64,000 nucleotides of DNA from Paraburkholderia youngii (GCF_013366925.1 NZ_JAALDK010000002.1:310001-374000); one strand, 5' to 3'; numbered from the stretch's first letter, positions 46,581-55,697 are shown. Notes: generated by a model not told the origin, from the letters alone. Program-made: numbers and translations.

Positions 46581-47113
46581 GCAAGATGTCGGACACCATC
46601 ATGCGGCACGGCGAAGTGCGGCGCATCGCGCTGACGCTGAACGGCCGCGAACGAAGCGGCTATTGCGAGCCGCGCGAACTGCTGTCGGACTTCATCCGGC
46701 ACGAACTGGGCGCGACGGGCACGCACGTCGGCTGCGAACACGGCGTGTGCGGCGCATGTACCGTGCAGGTCGATGGCGTCGCGGCGCGCTCGTGCCTGAT
46801 GCTCGCGGTGCAGGCCGACGGTCGGCGTATCGATACCGTCGAAGGCCTTGCGCCCGATCAGACGCTCGGCGACCTGCAGCAGGCGTTCCAGCGGCATCAC
46901 GCGCTGCAATGCGGCTTTTGCACGGCGGGCATTCTGATGTCGTGCGCGGATTATCTGCGGCGCGTGCCCGATCCTTCCGAAGAGCAGGTGCGCGAGATGC
47001 TCTCGGGTCATATCTGCCGCTGTACGGGCTACACGCCCATCGTGGCCGCCGTGCTCGACGTAGCGGCGCGCCGCCGGGCCGAGGCAAGCGCGAAGGAGGC
47101 CGAACATGCTTGA
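46577..47113 (+). CDS. hmfC: Molybdenum hydroxylase 2Fe-2S subunit
   Basis: The 178-residue small subunit binds two 2Fe-2S clusters. The plant-ferredoxin-type site is GCEHGVCGACTV followed by a cysteine in RSCLML; the second site is QCGFCTAGIL and CRCTGY. The GTG start at 46577 overlaps the previous stop and has an AGGAGG site 4 bases upstream; an ATG at 46586 is the alternative. It overlaps the CoA ligase start by 8 bp. Confidence 0.91.
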   Translation: MSKMSDTIMRHGEVRRIALTLNGRERSGYCEPRELLSDFIRHELGATGTHVGCEHGVCGACTVQVDGVAARSCLMLAVQADGRRIDTVEGLAPDQTLGDLQQAFQRHHALQCGFCTAGILMSCADYLRRVPDPSEEQVREMLSGHICRCTGYTPIVAAVLDVAARRRAEASAKEAEHA

Positions 47114-48680
47114 TCTCGGACGCACGTTCCTGCAAAGCGTCGAGCGCAGTCCGAACGCGCTCGCGCTCGTCGATGGCGATGTGCAACTGACCTACGCGCA
47201 GTGGCATCGCATGATCCTGAATGTCGCCGATGGCCTGCGCGAACTGGGCCTGGAACACGGCGACCGGCTGCTCGTCGTACTGCAAAACCGCTGGGAAATG
47301 GCGACGCTGCATTGGGCCGGACAGTTCGCGGGCATCGTGATCGTGCCGCTCAACTGGCGCGCGAAGCCGGAAGAAGTCGACTACTGCGTGACCGACGCGG
47401 GGGTGAAGGCGATCGTCTACGAACCCGTCAGCGCGGATTCCGTCGCGCAGAGCGCCGCCGCGCAAAAAGTGCCGCGCGTCGGACTCGACGATGCGCCCGG
47501 CCGCACCACCACCTTCGATGCGCTCATCGTCGAACGAACGCGCAGTGGAGAGGTGACCGACACGACGCACGCCACCGCCGACGATATCTCGCTGATCCTC
47601 TATACGTCCGGCACGACGGGCAAAGGCAAGGGCGTGCCGCGCCGGCATCGGCATGAACGCGCGGGCGCGCTCGCGCACGTCGCGCAGAACCTCTACAGGC
47701 GTGGCGAACGCACGCTCGGCGTGATGCCGCTCTATCACACGATGGGCGTGCGCTCGTTGCTCGCGATGGCGCTCGTTGATGGCCTGTTCGTCTGCGTGCG
47801 GCGCTGGAACGCGAAGCTCGCGCTCGATTGCATTTCGAAGCACGCGCTCACCTGCCTCTATCTCGTGCCGACGCTCTATCACGATCTGCTCGCCGACAGC
47901 GCGTTCGCGAGCACGGACACGTCGTCGGTCAGAAAGCTCGGCTTCGCGGGCGCACCGATGAACGACGGCCTGCTCAAGCGCCTCTCGGCCGCGTTCGAGC
48001 CGGAGCTCTTCGTCAATCACTACGGCTCGTCCGAGGTCTACACGTTCAGCATCGACCAGGACGCGACGAAGAAACCCGGCAGCGCTGGCCGCGCGGGCAT
48101 CAATACGCGGCTGCGCGTCGTGAAGCTCGATGCCCTCTCGCCCGATGCGATCGCCGAAGCCGGCGAAGAAGGACAGATCATCGTGGACCTGCTCGGCGAC
48201 GAAGCCTTCGAAGGCTACTGGAATCGTCCGGACGCGAATGCGAAGTGCCTGCGCGAGGGCTGGTACTTCACCGGAGACACGGGCTATCTAGACCGCGACG
48301 GCGATCTGTACGTGACGGGCCGCGTCGACGACATGATCATCAGCGGCGGAGAAAACATCTCACCGGTGGACATCGAATCGGTGCTGTCGCTGCATCCCGC
48401 CGTCGATGAAGTCGCGGTCGCGGGCGTCAAGGACGAGCGCTGGGGGCAACGTGTGGTCGCGTTCATCAAGCGCCGCGAGTACGTCGATGCCGACTCGCTC
48501 GATGCATGGTGCCGTCAGTCGGACCTCGTCAACTTCAAGCGCCCGCGCGACTATGTGTTCGTCGACGACATTCCGAAGTCGCCGGTCGGCAAGATCCTGC
48601 GCCGCAAGCTGCAAGCGGGCGAGTACACGCCCGATTCACACGCCCTGCCCGCGCAACCTACAGCAACCACCAAGGAGTAA
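47106..48680 (+). CDS. hmfD: Acyl-CoA synthetase, 2-furoyl-CoA synthetase-like
   Basis: The 524-residue adenylate-forming enzyme activates a carboxylic acid with ATP and CoA. It shows the P-loop-like LYTSGTTGKGKGVP, YHTMGVRSLL, NHYGSSEVY, the GWYFTGDTGYLDRDG core, GRVDDMIISGGENISPV and the catalytic lysine near PKSPVGKILRR. It resembles benzoate and related aromatic-acid CoA ligases. Its place right after the Mo hydroxylase genes fits 2-furoate as substrate, giving 2-furoyl-CoA for HmfABC. It overlaps hmfC by 8 bp, and hmfE follows 6 bp later. Confidence 0.87.
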   Translation: MLDLGRTFLQSVERSPNALALVDGDVQLTYAQWHRMILNVADGLRELGLEHGDRLLVVLQNRWEMATLHWAGQFAGIVIVPLNWRAKPEEVDYCVTDAGVKAIVYEPVSADSVAQSAAAQKVPRVGLDDAPGRTTTFDALIVERTRSGEVTDTTHATADDISLILYTSGTTGKGKGVPRRHRHERAGALAHVAQNLYRRGERTLGVMPLYHTMGVRSLLAMALVDGLFVCVRRWNAKLALDCISKHALTCLYLVPTLYHDLLADSAFASTDTSSVRKLGFAGAPMNDGLLKRLSAAFEPELFVNHYGSSEVYTFSIDQDATKKPGSAGRAGINTRLRVVKLDALSPDAIAEAGEEGQIIVDLLGDEAFEGYWNRPDANAKCLREGWYFTGDTGYLDRDGDLYVTGRVDDMIISGGENISPVDIESVLSLHPAVDEVAVAGVKDERWGQRVVAFIKRREYVDADSLDAWCRQSDLVNFKRPRDYVFVDDIPKSPVGKILRRKLQAGEYTPDSHALPAQPTATTKE

Positions 48681-48686
48681 CCCACA

Positions 48687-49493
48687 ATGATTGATCTCAC
48701 CCATCGCGGCCAGACGCTGCTGCAAGACCTCGACGGCTTCTCGGTCGAAATCGACGCGCAGCGCGAGCGCGCCGACATCATCCTGCATCGGCCGCCGTTC
48801 AACGTCATTTCGATGCACGCACGCGATCAGTTGCGCGCTGTGTTCGAAGCCCTCGACGAGGACGATCGCGTGCGCGTGATCGTCGTGCGCGCGAAGGGCG
48901 AGCATTTTTCGAGCGGCGGCGATATCAAGGGCTTTCTGGAAGCATCGCCGGAACACGTGTCGAAGCTCGCCTGGAATATCGCGGCGCCCGCGCGCTGCTC
49001 GAAGCCGGTGATTGCGGCCAATCGCGGCTTCTGCTTCGGCGTGGGCTTCGAGCTGTCGCTGGCCTGCGATTTCCGGATCGTCACCGATACGACCTTCTAT
49101 GCGCTGCCGGAGCAGAAGCTCGGCCAGATTCCCGGCTCGGGCGGCTCGGCGCGTTTGCAGTCGATGGTCGGCATCGGCCGAACGAAGGACATCGTGATGC
49201 GCTCGCGCCGCATTCCTGGCGAGCAGGCGTACGAGTGGGGCATCGCGGTCGAATTCGTCGCGGACGCCGAACTCGAAGCGGCGACGGACGCGCTCGTCGA
49301 CGAACTGCGCGCATTCTCGCCGCTCGCGCAGCGCACCGCGAAGAAGCTCTTGAACGATTCGGAAGACGCGCCCTTGTCGATCGCGATCGAACTCGAAGGC
49401 CATTGCTATAGCCGTCTGCGCTCGTCGGACGATTTCCGCGAAGGCGTCGAAGCGTTTCATGGCAAGCGCAAGCCGGTGTTTCGCGGCAGTTGA
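48687..49493 (+). CDS. hmfE: Enoyl-CoA hydratase-family, 2-oxoglutaroyl-CoA hydrolase-like
   Basis: The 268-residue crotonase-fold protein has the oxyanion-hole segments AKGEHFSSGGDIKGF near residue 70 and ANRGFCFGVGFELSLACDFRI near 112, and the substrate segment ALPEQKLGQIPGSGG. In the furan pathway HmfE hydrolyses 2-oxoglutaroyl-CoA, formed when 5-hydroxy-2-furoyl-CoA opens, giving 2-oxoglutarate for the TCA cycle. Hydratase or hydrolase activity cannot be distinguished by eye, so the call rests on order. GGAG ribosome site. Confidence 0.83.
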   Translation: MIDLTHRGQTLLQDLDGFSVEIDAQRERADIILHRPPFNVISMHARDQLRAVFEALDEDDRVRVIVVRAKGEHFSSGGDIKGFLEASPEHVSKLAWNIAAPARCSKPVIAANRGFCFGVGFELSLACDFRIVTDTTFYALPEQKLGQIPGSGGSARLQSMVGIGRTKDIVMRSRRIPGEQAYEWGIAVEFVADAELEAATDALVDELRAFSPLAQRTAKKLLNDSEDAPLSIAIELEGHCYSRLRSSDDFREGVEAFHGKRKPVFRGS

Positions 49494-49538
49494 TACCTGA
49501 CACGCCGCACGGCGGACGAGACAAGAGGAGACAACGCG

Positions 49539-51260
49539 ATGAATCGCTTCGACTACGTGATCGTAGGCGGCGGCTCGGCAGGATGCGTGCTCGCGCATCG
49601 GCTGTCGGCCGTGCCGTCGGTGCGCGTCGCGCTGATCGAGGCGGGCGCCGACACGCCGCCGGGCGCGGTGCCCGCGGCGATTCTCGACAGCTATCCGATG
49701 CCCGTCTTCTGCGGCGACACGTACATCTGGCCCGATCTGAAAGCGAAAGCCACGCCGCACGCCGCGCCGCGCGTCTACGAGCAGGGCCGCGTGATGGGCG
49801 GCGGCTCGAGCATCAACGTACAGTCGGCCAATCGCGGCCTGCCGCGCGACTACGACGAATGGGCCGCCAACGGCGCCGAAGGCTGGTCGTGGCGCGACGT
49901 GCTGCCGTACTTTCGCAAGCTCGAACGCGACGTGAACTTTCCCGGCGGCGAATTGCACGGCAGCGACGGACCCGTGCCGATCCGCCGGATCATGCCGAAG
50001 GACTGGCCGGCGTTCTGTCATGCATTCGCGCAGGGTTTGCGCGCGAACGGCTTCGCGGAACTTCAGGACCAGAACGGCGAATTCGGCGACGGCTTCTTTC
50101 CGGGCGCATTCTCGAACATCGACGACAAGCGCGTGTCGACGGCCATTGCCTATCTCGACGAAGCCACGCGCAAGCGTCCGAATCTCACCATCTATTCGAA
50201 TCTGCGTGTCGAACGCATCGTGATGGAAGGCGCGACGGCCCGCGGTGTCGTCGCGATCGCGGCGAACGGCGAGCGCGTGGGGTTCGATGCGGGCGAGGTG
50301 GTGCTGAGCGCGGGCGCGTTGCAGTCGCCCGCGATGCTGATGCGCGCCGGTATCGGTGATGCGCGCCAACTCGTGGCGATGGGTATTCCGTGCGTGGCTG
50401 ACCTGCCGGGGGTCGGACGCAATCTGCAGGATCATCCGTCGCTCACGTTCTGTCATTTTCTCGAGCCGCGCTTTCGCATGCCGCTCGCGCGACGCCGCGC
50501 GAGCATGATGGCCGCGCGCATGAGTTCGGGCGTCGCGGGCTGCGACGAGTCGGACCTGTATCTGTCGAGCGCGACGCGCGCCGCGTGGCATGCGCTCGGC
50601 AACCGGCTCGGCCTCTTTTTCCTCTGGTGCAACCGGCCGTATTCGCGAGGCCGCGTGCAACTGGCATCGCCCGATGCGGCCGTTGCGCCGCGCGTCGATC
50701 TGAATCTGCTCGACGACGAACGCGATTTGCAACGGCTCGCCGCCGGCGTGCGGATGCTGGCGCGCGTCGTCGACGCATCCGGTCTTGGCCGCGATTCACG
50801 CGACTTCTTCCCGGCCGCGTTCTCACCGCGCGTGAAGGCGCTGAGCAAGGTCGGTGAAGGCAATGCGCTTCTGACTTCGATCCTCGGCGTGCTGCTCGAT
50901 ACGCCCGCGCCGCTGCGGCGTCTGCTGATCGAACGCTTCTTCACGCGCGGCCTGCAGATGACTTCGCTGCTCCGCGACGAGCGCGCGCTCGCCGATTTCA
51001 TCCGCGCGAACGTGTTCGGCGTGTGGCATGCGAGCGGCACGTGCCGCATGGGCGGCGCGCAGGACCGCGACGCGGTCACCGATACCGAAGGCCGCGTGCG
51101 AGGCACGCGCGGGCTGCGCGTCGCGGATGCATCGCTGATGCCGCGACTGCCATCGGCGAATACCAACATACCGACCATCATGATCGCCGAGAAGATCGCC
51201 GATGCGATGGTCGCCCAGCGACGGGCGAGCGTGGCATCGCCGTTCGCCGCCGCGCACTGA
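49539..51260 (+). CDS. hmfH: GMC oxidoreductase, HMF/furfural oxidase-like
   Basis: The 573-residue FAD-dependent GMC oxidoreductase has the N-terminal dinucleotide motif VIVGGGSAGCVLAHRLS, the GMC signature RVMGGGSSINVQSANRG, GALQSPAMLMRAGIG, and the C-terminal active-site part WHASGTCRMG and DASLMPRLPSANTNIPTIMIAEKIAD. HmfH of Cupriavidus oxidises 5-hydroxymethylfurfural and its aldehyde intermediates towards furandicarboxylate. The gene begins 45 bp after hmfE with an AGAGGAG site. Choline- or other alcohol-dehydrogenase activity cannot be excluded from sequence alone. Confidence 0.87.
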   Translation: MNRFDYVIVGGGSAGCVLAHRLSAVPSVRVALIEAGADTPPGAVPAAILDSYPMPVFCGDTYIWPDLKAKATPHAAPRVYEQGRVMGGGSSINVQSANRGLPRDYDEWAANGAEGWSWRDVLPYFRKLERDVNFPGGELHGSDGPVPIRRIMPKDWPAFCHAFAQGLRANGFAELQDQNGEFGDGFFPGAFSNIDDKRVSTAIAYLDEATRKRPNLTIYSNLRVERIVMEGATARGVVAIAANGERVGFDAGEVVLSAGALQSPAMLMRAGIGDARQLVAMGIPCVADLPGVGRNLQDHPSLTFCHFLEPRFRMPLARRRASMMAARMSSGVAGCDESDLYLSSATRAAWHALGNRLGLFFLWCNRPYSRGRVQLASPDAAVAPRVDLNLLDDERDLQRLAAGVRMLARVVDASGLGRDSRDFFPAAFSPRVKALSKVGEGNALLTSILGVLLDTPAPLRRLLIERFFTRGLQMTSLLRDERALADFIRANVFGVWHASGTCRMGGAQDRDAVTDTEGRVRGTRGLRVADASLMPRLPSANTNIPTIMIAEKIADAMVAQRRASVASPFAAAH

Positions 51261-51326
51261 CGATTTTTCAACCTCGACAAGAGCGCGCATCCAACAAAGC
51301 GCGCCTGTGACACAAAGGAGACGCAA

Positions 51327-52703
51327 ATGTCTGTAGCAGCGCAAGACGGGGCCACCGTGCTTTCGGTCAATCAGCGCCAGGTGATGGGCGCTGTGATGGC
51401 TTCATGCTTCGGCTGGGCCCTCGACCTGTTCGACCTGTTCGTATTGTTGTATGTGGCGCCGGTTGTCGGGCGTCTGTTCTTTCCGTCCGAACATGCGATG
51501 CTCTCGCTCGCGGCGGTGTACGCGTCCTTCGCGGTGACGCTGCTGATGCGCCCGCTCGGTTCCGCGCTGTTCGGCTCCTATGCCGACCGTCATGGCCGCA
51601 AGGGTGCGATGATCGTCGCGGTCGTCGGCGTCGGGCTTTCGACGGCGGCCTTCGGCGCGCTGCCGACGGTCGCCCAGGTCGGGCTCGTGGCTCCGGTCCT
51701 GTTTCTGCTGCTGCGTCTCGTGCAGGGCGTGTTCGTCGGCGGCGTGGTGGCGTCGACGCATACGATCGGCACCGAATCCGTCGCGCCGAAGTATCGCGGC
51801 GCGGTATCCGGTCTCATCGGTGGCGGCGGGGCCGGGCTCGGCGCGTTGCTCGCATCGCTCACGTATCTGGCGATGTCCGCGGTCTTTCCAGGCGATGCGT
51901 TCGACGCCTGGGGCTGGCGTTGCATGTTCTTCACAGGCATCCTGAGTTCGGTGCTCGGTCTGTTCGTGTTCAACGGTCTGGAAGAATCGCCGCTCTGGAA
52001 GAAGCTCGCCGCGGAAAAAGCTGCGAAAGCCGCTGATCAGAAGAAGATCGTCAACGCCGATAACGCGCGCTCGCCGATCCGCACGCTGTTCTCGCGGGAA
52101 TATCGCGGCGTGCTGTTCGTCAATCTGCTGCTGACTATCGGCGGCGGCAGCGGCTACTACCTCACATCAGGCTATCTGCCGACCTTCCTGAAAGTCGTGA
52201 GTCATGCGCCGAACGGCGCCGCCGCCGCGATCCTGATGATCTGCAGCGTGGCCGTGGTGATCGCTTCGGTCGCGGCAGGGCACGTCAGTACGTTCATCGG
52301 ACGCAAGGGCGCGTTTATCTGGATCGGCATCATCCGGCTCATCGCGATGCCAGCGCTGTTCCTGCTGCTGCCGACGGCGCAAAGCATCACGATGGTCGGC
52401 GTCTACGCGGTGCTGCTTTCCGCGCTCGGCAGCGCCGGCTATGCGCCCGTGCTGATCTTCCTGAACGAACGCTTCCCGACCGCGATCCGCGCGACCGGCA
52501 CGGGTCTGTCGTGGAACATCGGCTTCGCGATCGGCGGAATGATGCCGACCTTCGTTTCCCTCGTCGCGAAGGACGCGGGCCAGTTGCCGTCGACGCTCGC
52601 GATCTTCGTCGGTGCGATCAGCGTGATCTTTCTCGTGGGCGCGTTCGTGGTGCCCGAGACGCTCGGCAAGCTCGAAGGCGGTTCCGCGCGCAGTCGATCC
52701 TGA
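51327..52703 (+). CDS. MFS transporter, aromatic-acid type
   Basis: This 458-residue, 12-helix major facilitator transporter shows WALDLFDLFVLLYVAPVV in helix 1, RPLGSALFGSYADRHGRKG in loop 2-3 and RLVQGVFVGGVVASTH in helix 4. It resembles proton symporters for organic and aromatic acids. It lies in the hmf operon, 66 bp after hmfH, with an AAAGGAG site, so uptake of furoate, HMF-acid or a similar compound is likely. Substrate is inferred from context only. Confidence 0.86.
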   Translation: MSVAAQDGATVLSVNQRQVMGAVMASCFGWALDLFDLFVLLYVAPVVGRLFFPSEHAMLSLAAVYASFAVTLLMRPLGSALFGSYADRHGRKGAMIVAVVGVGLSTAAFGALPTVAQVGLVAPVLFLLLRLVQGVFVGGVVASTHTIGTESVAPKYRGAVSGLIGGGGAGLGALLASLTYLAMSAVFPGDAFDAWGWRCMFFTGILSSVLGLFVFNGLEESPLWKKLAAEKAAKAADQKKIVNADNARSPIRTLFSREYRGVLFVNLLLTIGGGSGYYLTSGYLPTFLKVVSHAPNGAAAAILMICSVAVVIASVAAGHVSTFIGRKGAFIWIGIIRLIAMPALFLLLPTAQSITMVGVYAVLLSALGSAGYAPVLIFLNERFPTAIRATGTGLSWNIGFAIGGMMPTFVSLVAKDAGQLPSTLAIFVGAISVIFLVGAFVVPETLGKLEGGSARSRS

Positions 52704-52765
52704 GTCATTGGACGTGACGGCGCACGCCAACGGGCGCACGCCTTTCACTATAGCCGGAGACATCG

Positions 52766-53467
52766 ATGAAATACGAAGAAGACGTTCGTGCGCGTTCCTA
52801 CAAGTTCCGTGACGAGTATGTCAATACCACGCCATGGTGGTATCGCGGCGAAATGCACCTCGGCTTCACATTGCTCTTCACCGGCGGCGTGATCGTGTAT
52901 TGCCTGATGCAGCTTCATGCACCGACGCTTGCCGAATGGCTGGCGGTCATTCCGCTCTTTCTGTTCGGCAACTGGGCGGAATGGGCGGCGCACCGCTACG
53001 TGCTGCATCGTCCGACGAAGTATTTCAGCATGATCTACAAGCGCCATTGCGCGGTCCATCACCGGTTCTTCACGCATGTGACGCTTGAATACAAAGGGCA
53101 CCGTCACTGGCGCGCGCTGCTGTTTCCGCCTTTTGCGCCGGTTGCGTTCGTGCTGGCGGCCGTGCCGTTCGCGCTCGTGATTGGGTTCGTATTCTCCCGC
53201 AACGCAGGTTGCATCGCGCTGCTCACGATGGCGGTGTACTTTCTGATGTACGAGGGCCTGCATACGCTTTCACACGTCACCGACAGCCCGTTGCTCGACC
53301 GCGTTCCGCTCGTCAACACAGTGCGGCGCCTGCACGCCACACACCACGATCCCGAAGTGATGGCGACACAGAACTTCAACCTCACGTTCCCGATCTGCGA
53401 CACGCTGTTCGGCACGCGCAGCGACGTTCCGAGCCGTGCGCGCGAACCGTTGGAACGCGGCCGCTAA
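52766..53467 (+). CDS. Fatty acid hydroxylase/sterol desaturase-family membrane protein
   Basis: The 233-residue integral membrane protein has about four hydrophobic segments and the eight-histidine di-iron pattern: HRYVLH near residue 78, HCAVHH near 95, HTLSH near 172 and HATHH near 192. These metal-dependent enzymes hydroxylate or desaturate lipids or small hydrophobic compounds. It follows the MFS transporter by 62 bp with a GGAGA site and is the last gene of the hmf-strand run. Its stop codon overlaps the convergent LysR stop at CTAA (53464-53467). No role in known furan pathways is established. It may modify membrane lipids against furan stress or attack a different substrate. Confidence 0.85.
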   Translation: MKYEEDVRARSYKFRDEYVNTTPWWYRGEMHLGFTLLFTGGVIVYCLMQLHAPTLAEWLAVIPLFLFGNWAEWAAHRYVLHRPTKYFSMIYKRHCAVHHRFFTHVTLEYKGHRHWRALLFPPFAPVAFVLAAVPFALVIGFVFSRNAGCIALLTMAVYFLMYEGLHTLSHVTDSPLLDRVPLVNTVRRLHATHHDPEVMATQNFNLTFPICDTLFGTRSDVPSRAREPLERGR

Positions 53468-54384
53468 GGCGCCTGTTTCCCCAAAACACCCGTCGTCACG
53501 CGCTTTATCTCATCAGTGATAATCGTGATGAGCGCCTGGGCGGCCGGTCCGATCGGCCGCTTCGGATGCGTGACCTGAATGATGTGGCGCACGATCGGCG
53601 GCGACGCTATCGTGCGTGCGCGCAAGCGCCCTTCCTCCACTTTCGCCTGCACGACGACGCGCGGCAGGATGGTCGCGACACCGCTCTGCTCGACGAACTG
53701 CACGATGGTGCTGAGCAGATCGATCTCGAACTTCGGCTGGATGACGACGTCAGCCGCCATCAGCGCGGCATCGAGCGCGCCGCGCAGGCCGTTGCGGCGC
53801 GTGGGCAACACGAATTCGATGTCCGACTGCTGCGTGAGATCGATCTCGTCGGGCAGCTTTGGGCCGTGCTCCACGCTCGTCACCAGCACCATTTCCTCGA
53901 CCAGCAACGGCTCTACGTGCAGCGTCAGCCGTCCGCGCGGCTTGTTGATGATGGCGGCATCGAGCCGGCCCGATTCGACAGCGTCGATCAGCTGCGCGCT
54001 GAAGCCATCGGCGACGGAGACTTCGACTTGCGGGAAAAGCGCATCGAATCGGGCGAGCGATTCGGGCAATACGCTCTGCGCCTCCGACGACACCATTCCC
54101 AGCGACACGCGGCCCGTCACGATGACATCGCGACGGCTCAGGTGCTCGCGTGCGTGATCGATGTCGCGCATGATCGGCGTGTAAAGGCGGTACATCAACC
54201 GTGCGGCTTCGGTCGGCGCCATGCCGTGCGGCCCCCGCTCGAAGAGCTTCTGCCGAATCTCCGTTTCGAGCTTGGCGATCTGCATGCTGAGCGCCGGTTG
54301 CGCGATGTTGAGCCGCCTGGCGGCGCGCGTGACGGTGCCTTCTTCGAAAAGCGCGATGAAGTACTGGATCTGCTTCAGTTCCAT
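53464..54384 (-). CDS. LysR-family regulator, HmfR-like (2)
   Basis: The 306-residue LysR protein has the helix-turn-helix at residues 1-60 (LKQIQYFIALFEEGTVTRAA, IAQPALSMQIAKLETEI) and an effector domain with SVADGFSAQLIDAVESGRLDAAIINKP. The start at 54384 is the normal LysR position; a longer open frame is unsupported and there is no strong ribosome site. It is a paralogue of the LysR at 39399-40340 and lies convergent to the hmf run at its far end. It probably senses a furan compound, or divides control of the cluster with its sister. Confidence 0.87.
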   Translation of the reverse strand: MELKQIQYFIALFEEGTVTRAARRLNIAQPALSMQIAKLETEIRQKLFERGPHGMAPTEAARLMYRLYTPIMRDIDHAREHLSRRDVIVTGRVSLGMVSSEAQSVLPESLARFDALFPQVEVSVADGFSAQLIDAVESGRLDAAIINKPRGRLTLHVEPLLVEEMVLVTSVEHGPKLPDEIDLTQQSDIEFVLPTRRNGLRGALDAALMAADVVIQPKFEIDLLSTIVQFVEQSGVATILPRVVVQAKVEEGRLRARTIASPPIVRHIIQVTHPKRPIGPAAQALITIITDEIKRVTTGVLGKQAP

Positions 54385-54771
54385 GGGACAGGCGTATACG
54401 TGACGGGCCGACGAAGATAGTACCGCGCACCGTCTTTCATGAGGTGGGCGTCGTATGACTAACCCACGGTATCGAGTCGCTGTTCGCAGCCGAGCGTCCC
54501 TATGCGTGCGACGATCGCGCAACTGATGGGCACCGATCTCTCCGGCACGCGCATCGTCCCGATCCGGTCGATATGTTCCCAGTACTTTCATGCGCGAGCG
54601 CGAAGGTGTGAGCAATCGTAAAGCTTATCGCCGTCTTCGAGCGGCTTTTCTTTTCTCGTAATGAGTCACCATCATGAAAAAACGCACTTATCTGTCCGCC
54701 ACGATCGAGCTGCTTGCTCTTTCCTTTCGCTCGCGCTGTACCGAGGCTGGCACCTGCCGTCGGCTGACATG
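54385..54771. other. Intergenic stretch, weak hairpin only
   Basis: No gene is supported in these 387 bases. A short GCCG/CGGC hairpin at 54630-54645 is followed by TTTTCTTTT on the plus strand, which could end a short transcript. A 32-codon frame starting at 54674 has no ribosome site or recognisable product. This stretch separates the furan cluster from the stress island. Confidence 0.35.
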
Positions 54772-55347
54772 TTAGATATTTGAACGAAAGACGCGCAGTT
54801 CAGGGTTGTTGAGGACAACTCTCGAATCGCGCGAGCCCTCAAGGTTCCGGCCGCGGTGGACCGAGCGGTGTACTTGCGGGAGCCTGTCGCGGCCGACCGG
54901 CAAGCCAATCGCCGAAAGAGAGTATCGGGCGTGCGAGAAGCCGCTTTCGGGGTAGCGCTCGAAAATCCGGTTAATCTCCGCGACAAGCGGACGGACACGC
55001 TCTGGCAACGGCGCGTCAGGCCCCAACGTCAAGGCGGTCTGTCCAAACCTGACAGGTCCGGCCTTGATCATGGCACGCAGCGCGGAATTCGCACTGCCGC
55101 GCCCAAACAGTTCAGTGCCATATGCACGGATCATGGCCCGCACAATTGCTTCGGCTGCCGGTGTAAGCGGCGGCATGACCTCAACGAGGCGCAGTTGCGA
55201 TGAACGGACGTCCGGCGCGGTGAAGCGTCCGATATCGTCGATATCGGATTCCAAACGCTGCGCCGGCAGGTCCGCGCTAAAGAGCAGGATCCGGATGCGT
55301 TCATAGAGCGCGTCTTCGGCGGGATCGATGACAGCGGTGTCCGTCAT
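54772..55347 (-). CDS. Hypothetical protein
   Basis: This 191-residue protein was not recognised. It starts MTDTAVIDPAEDALYERIRI behind an AGGAAA-like site, is mixed alpha/beta in character without membrane segments, and contains an LVEVMPPLTPAAEAIVRAM helix. The last 40 or so residues turn Arg- and Ser-rich (VHRSVHRGRNLEGSRDSR), unlike the first 150, which may mean a frameshift or decayed C-terminus. It shares direction with the small protein gene upstream. It opens the stress island on the left, but nothing shows what it does. Confidence 0.55.
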   Translation of the reverse strand: MTDTAVIDPAEDALYERIRILLFSADLPAQRLESDIDDIGRFTAPDVRSSQLRLVEVMPPLTPAAEAIVRAMIRAYGTELFGRGSANSALRAMIKAGPVRFGQTALTLGPDAPLPERVRPLVAEINRIFERYPESGFSHARYSLSAIGLPVGRDRLPQVHRSVHRGRNLEGSRDSRVVLNNPELRVFRSNI

Positions 55348-55454
55348 TCTCTTTTCCTCGCGGTGAGTTGAGCCCAAACGGCTCGGGATATCGAACCAGA
55401 AGCGGATCGACAGGTGTCCAACTCGCGTCCGGCCAGAGGTTGCTGACCGGCGCG

Positions 55455-55697
55455 CTAGGTCCGTCGAACATACCGGTCCGAAACAACCGAGCGTTGCTGG
55501 ATCCATGCGATAGCAAGCTCGAGTGCTTCGTCGCGAGCCTCCTGGGCGTTGGCAAAGTCCACATCGACGCCGAGCGTGCGTGTATCGCCGGCCCGGTCGG
55601 TGACAATGGCCGCCGCCGCGTAGCGACCCGTCTCCGTGGGGGTAACCATCGGCCGGATCTCGTAGCCGTGATACTCCATCACTTTGTCCGTATGCAT
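55455..55697 (-). CDS. Small conserved hypothetical protein
   Basis: The 80-residue protein begins MHTDKVMEYHGYEIRPMV and continues with AAAAIVTDRAGDTRTLGVDVDF and an acidic helix ARDEALELAIAWIQQR. The HGYEIRP start is seen in small Burkholderiales proteins of unknown function, often near stress genes. A GGAGG site lies 6 bases ahead of the ATG. The fold looks like a short beta hairpin pair plus one helix. No catalytic motif is visible. Confidence 0.65.
   Translation of the reverse strand: MHTDKVMEYHGYEIRPMVTPTETGRYAAAAIVTDRAGDTRTLGVDVDFANAQEARDEALELAIAWIQQRSVVSDRYVRRT

Noticed and set aside
42724..47113. Aerobic CO dehydrogenase (coxLMS)
   Set aside because: The large subunit lacks the active-site Cys motif of CO dehydrogenase, and the context (CoA ligase, UbiD, GMC oxidase) fits furoyl-CoA oxidation instead.
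48636..50732. 698-codon minus-strand frame opposite hmfE/hmfH
   Set aside because: No recognisable domain, and the plus strand carries two clear enzyme families with ribosome sites.
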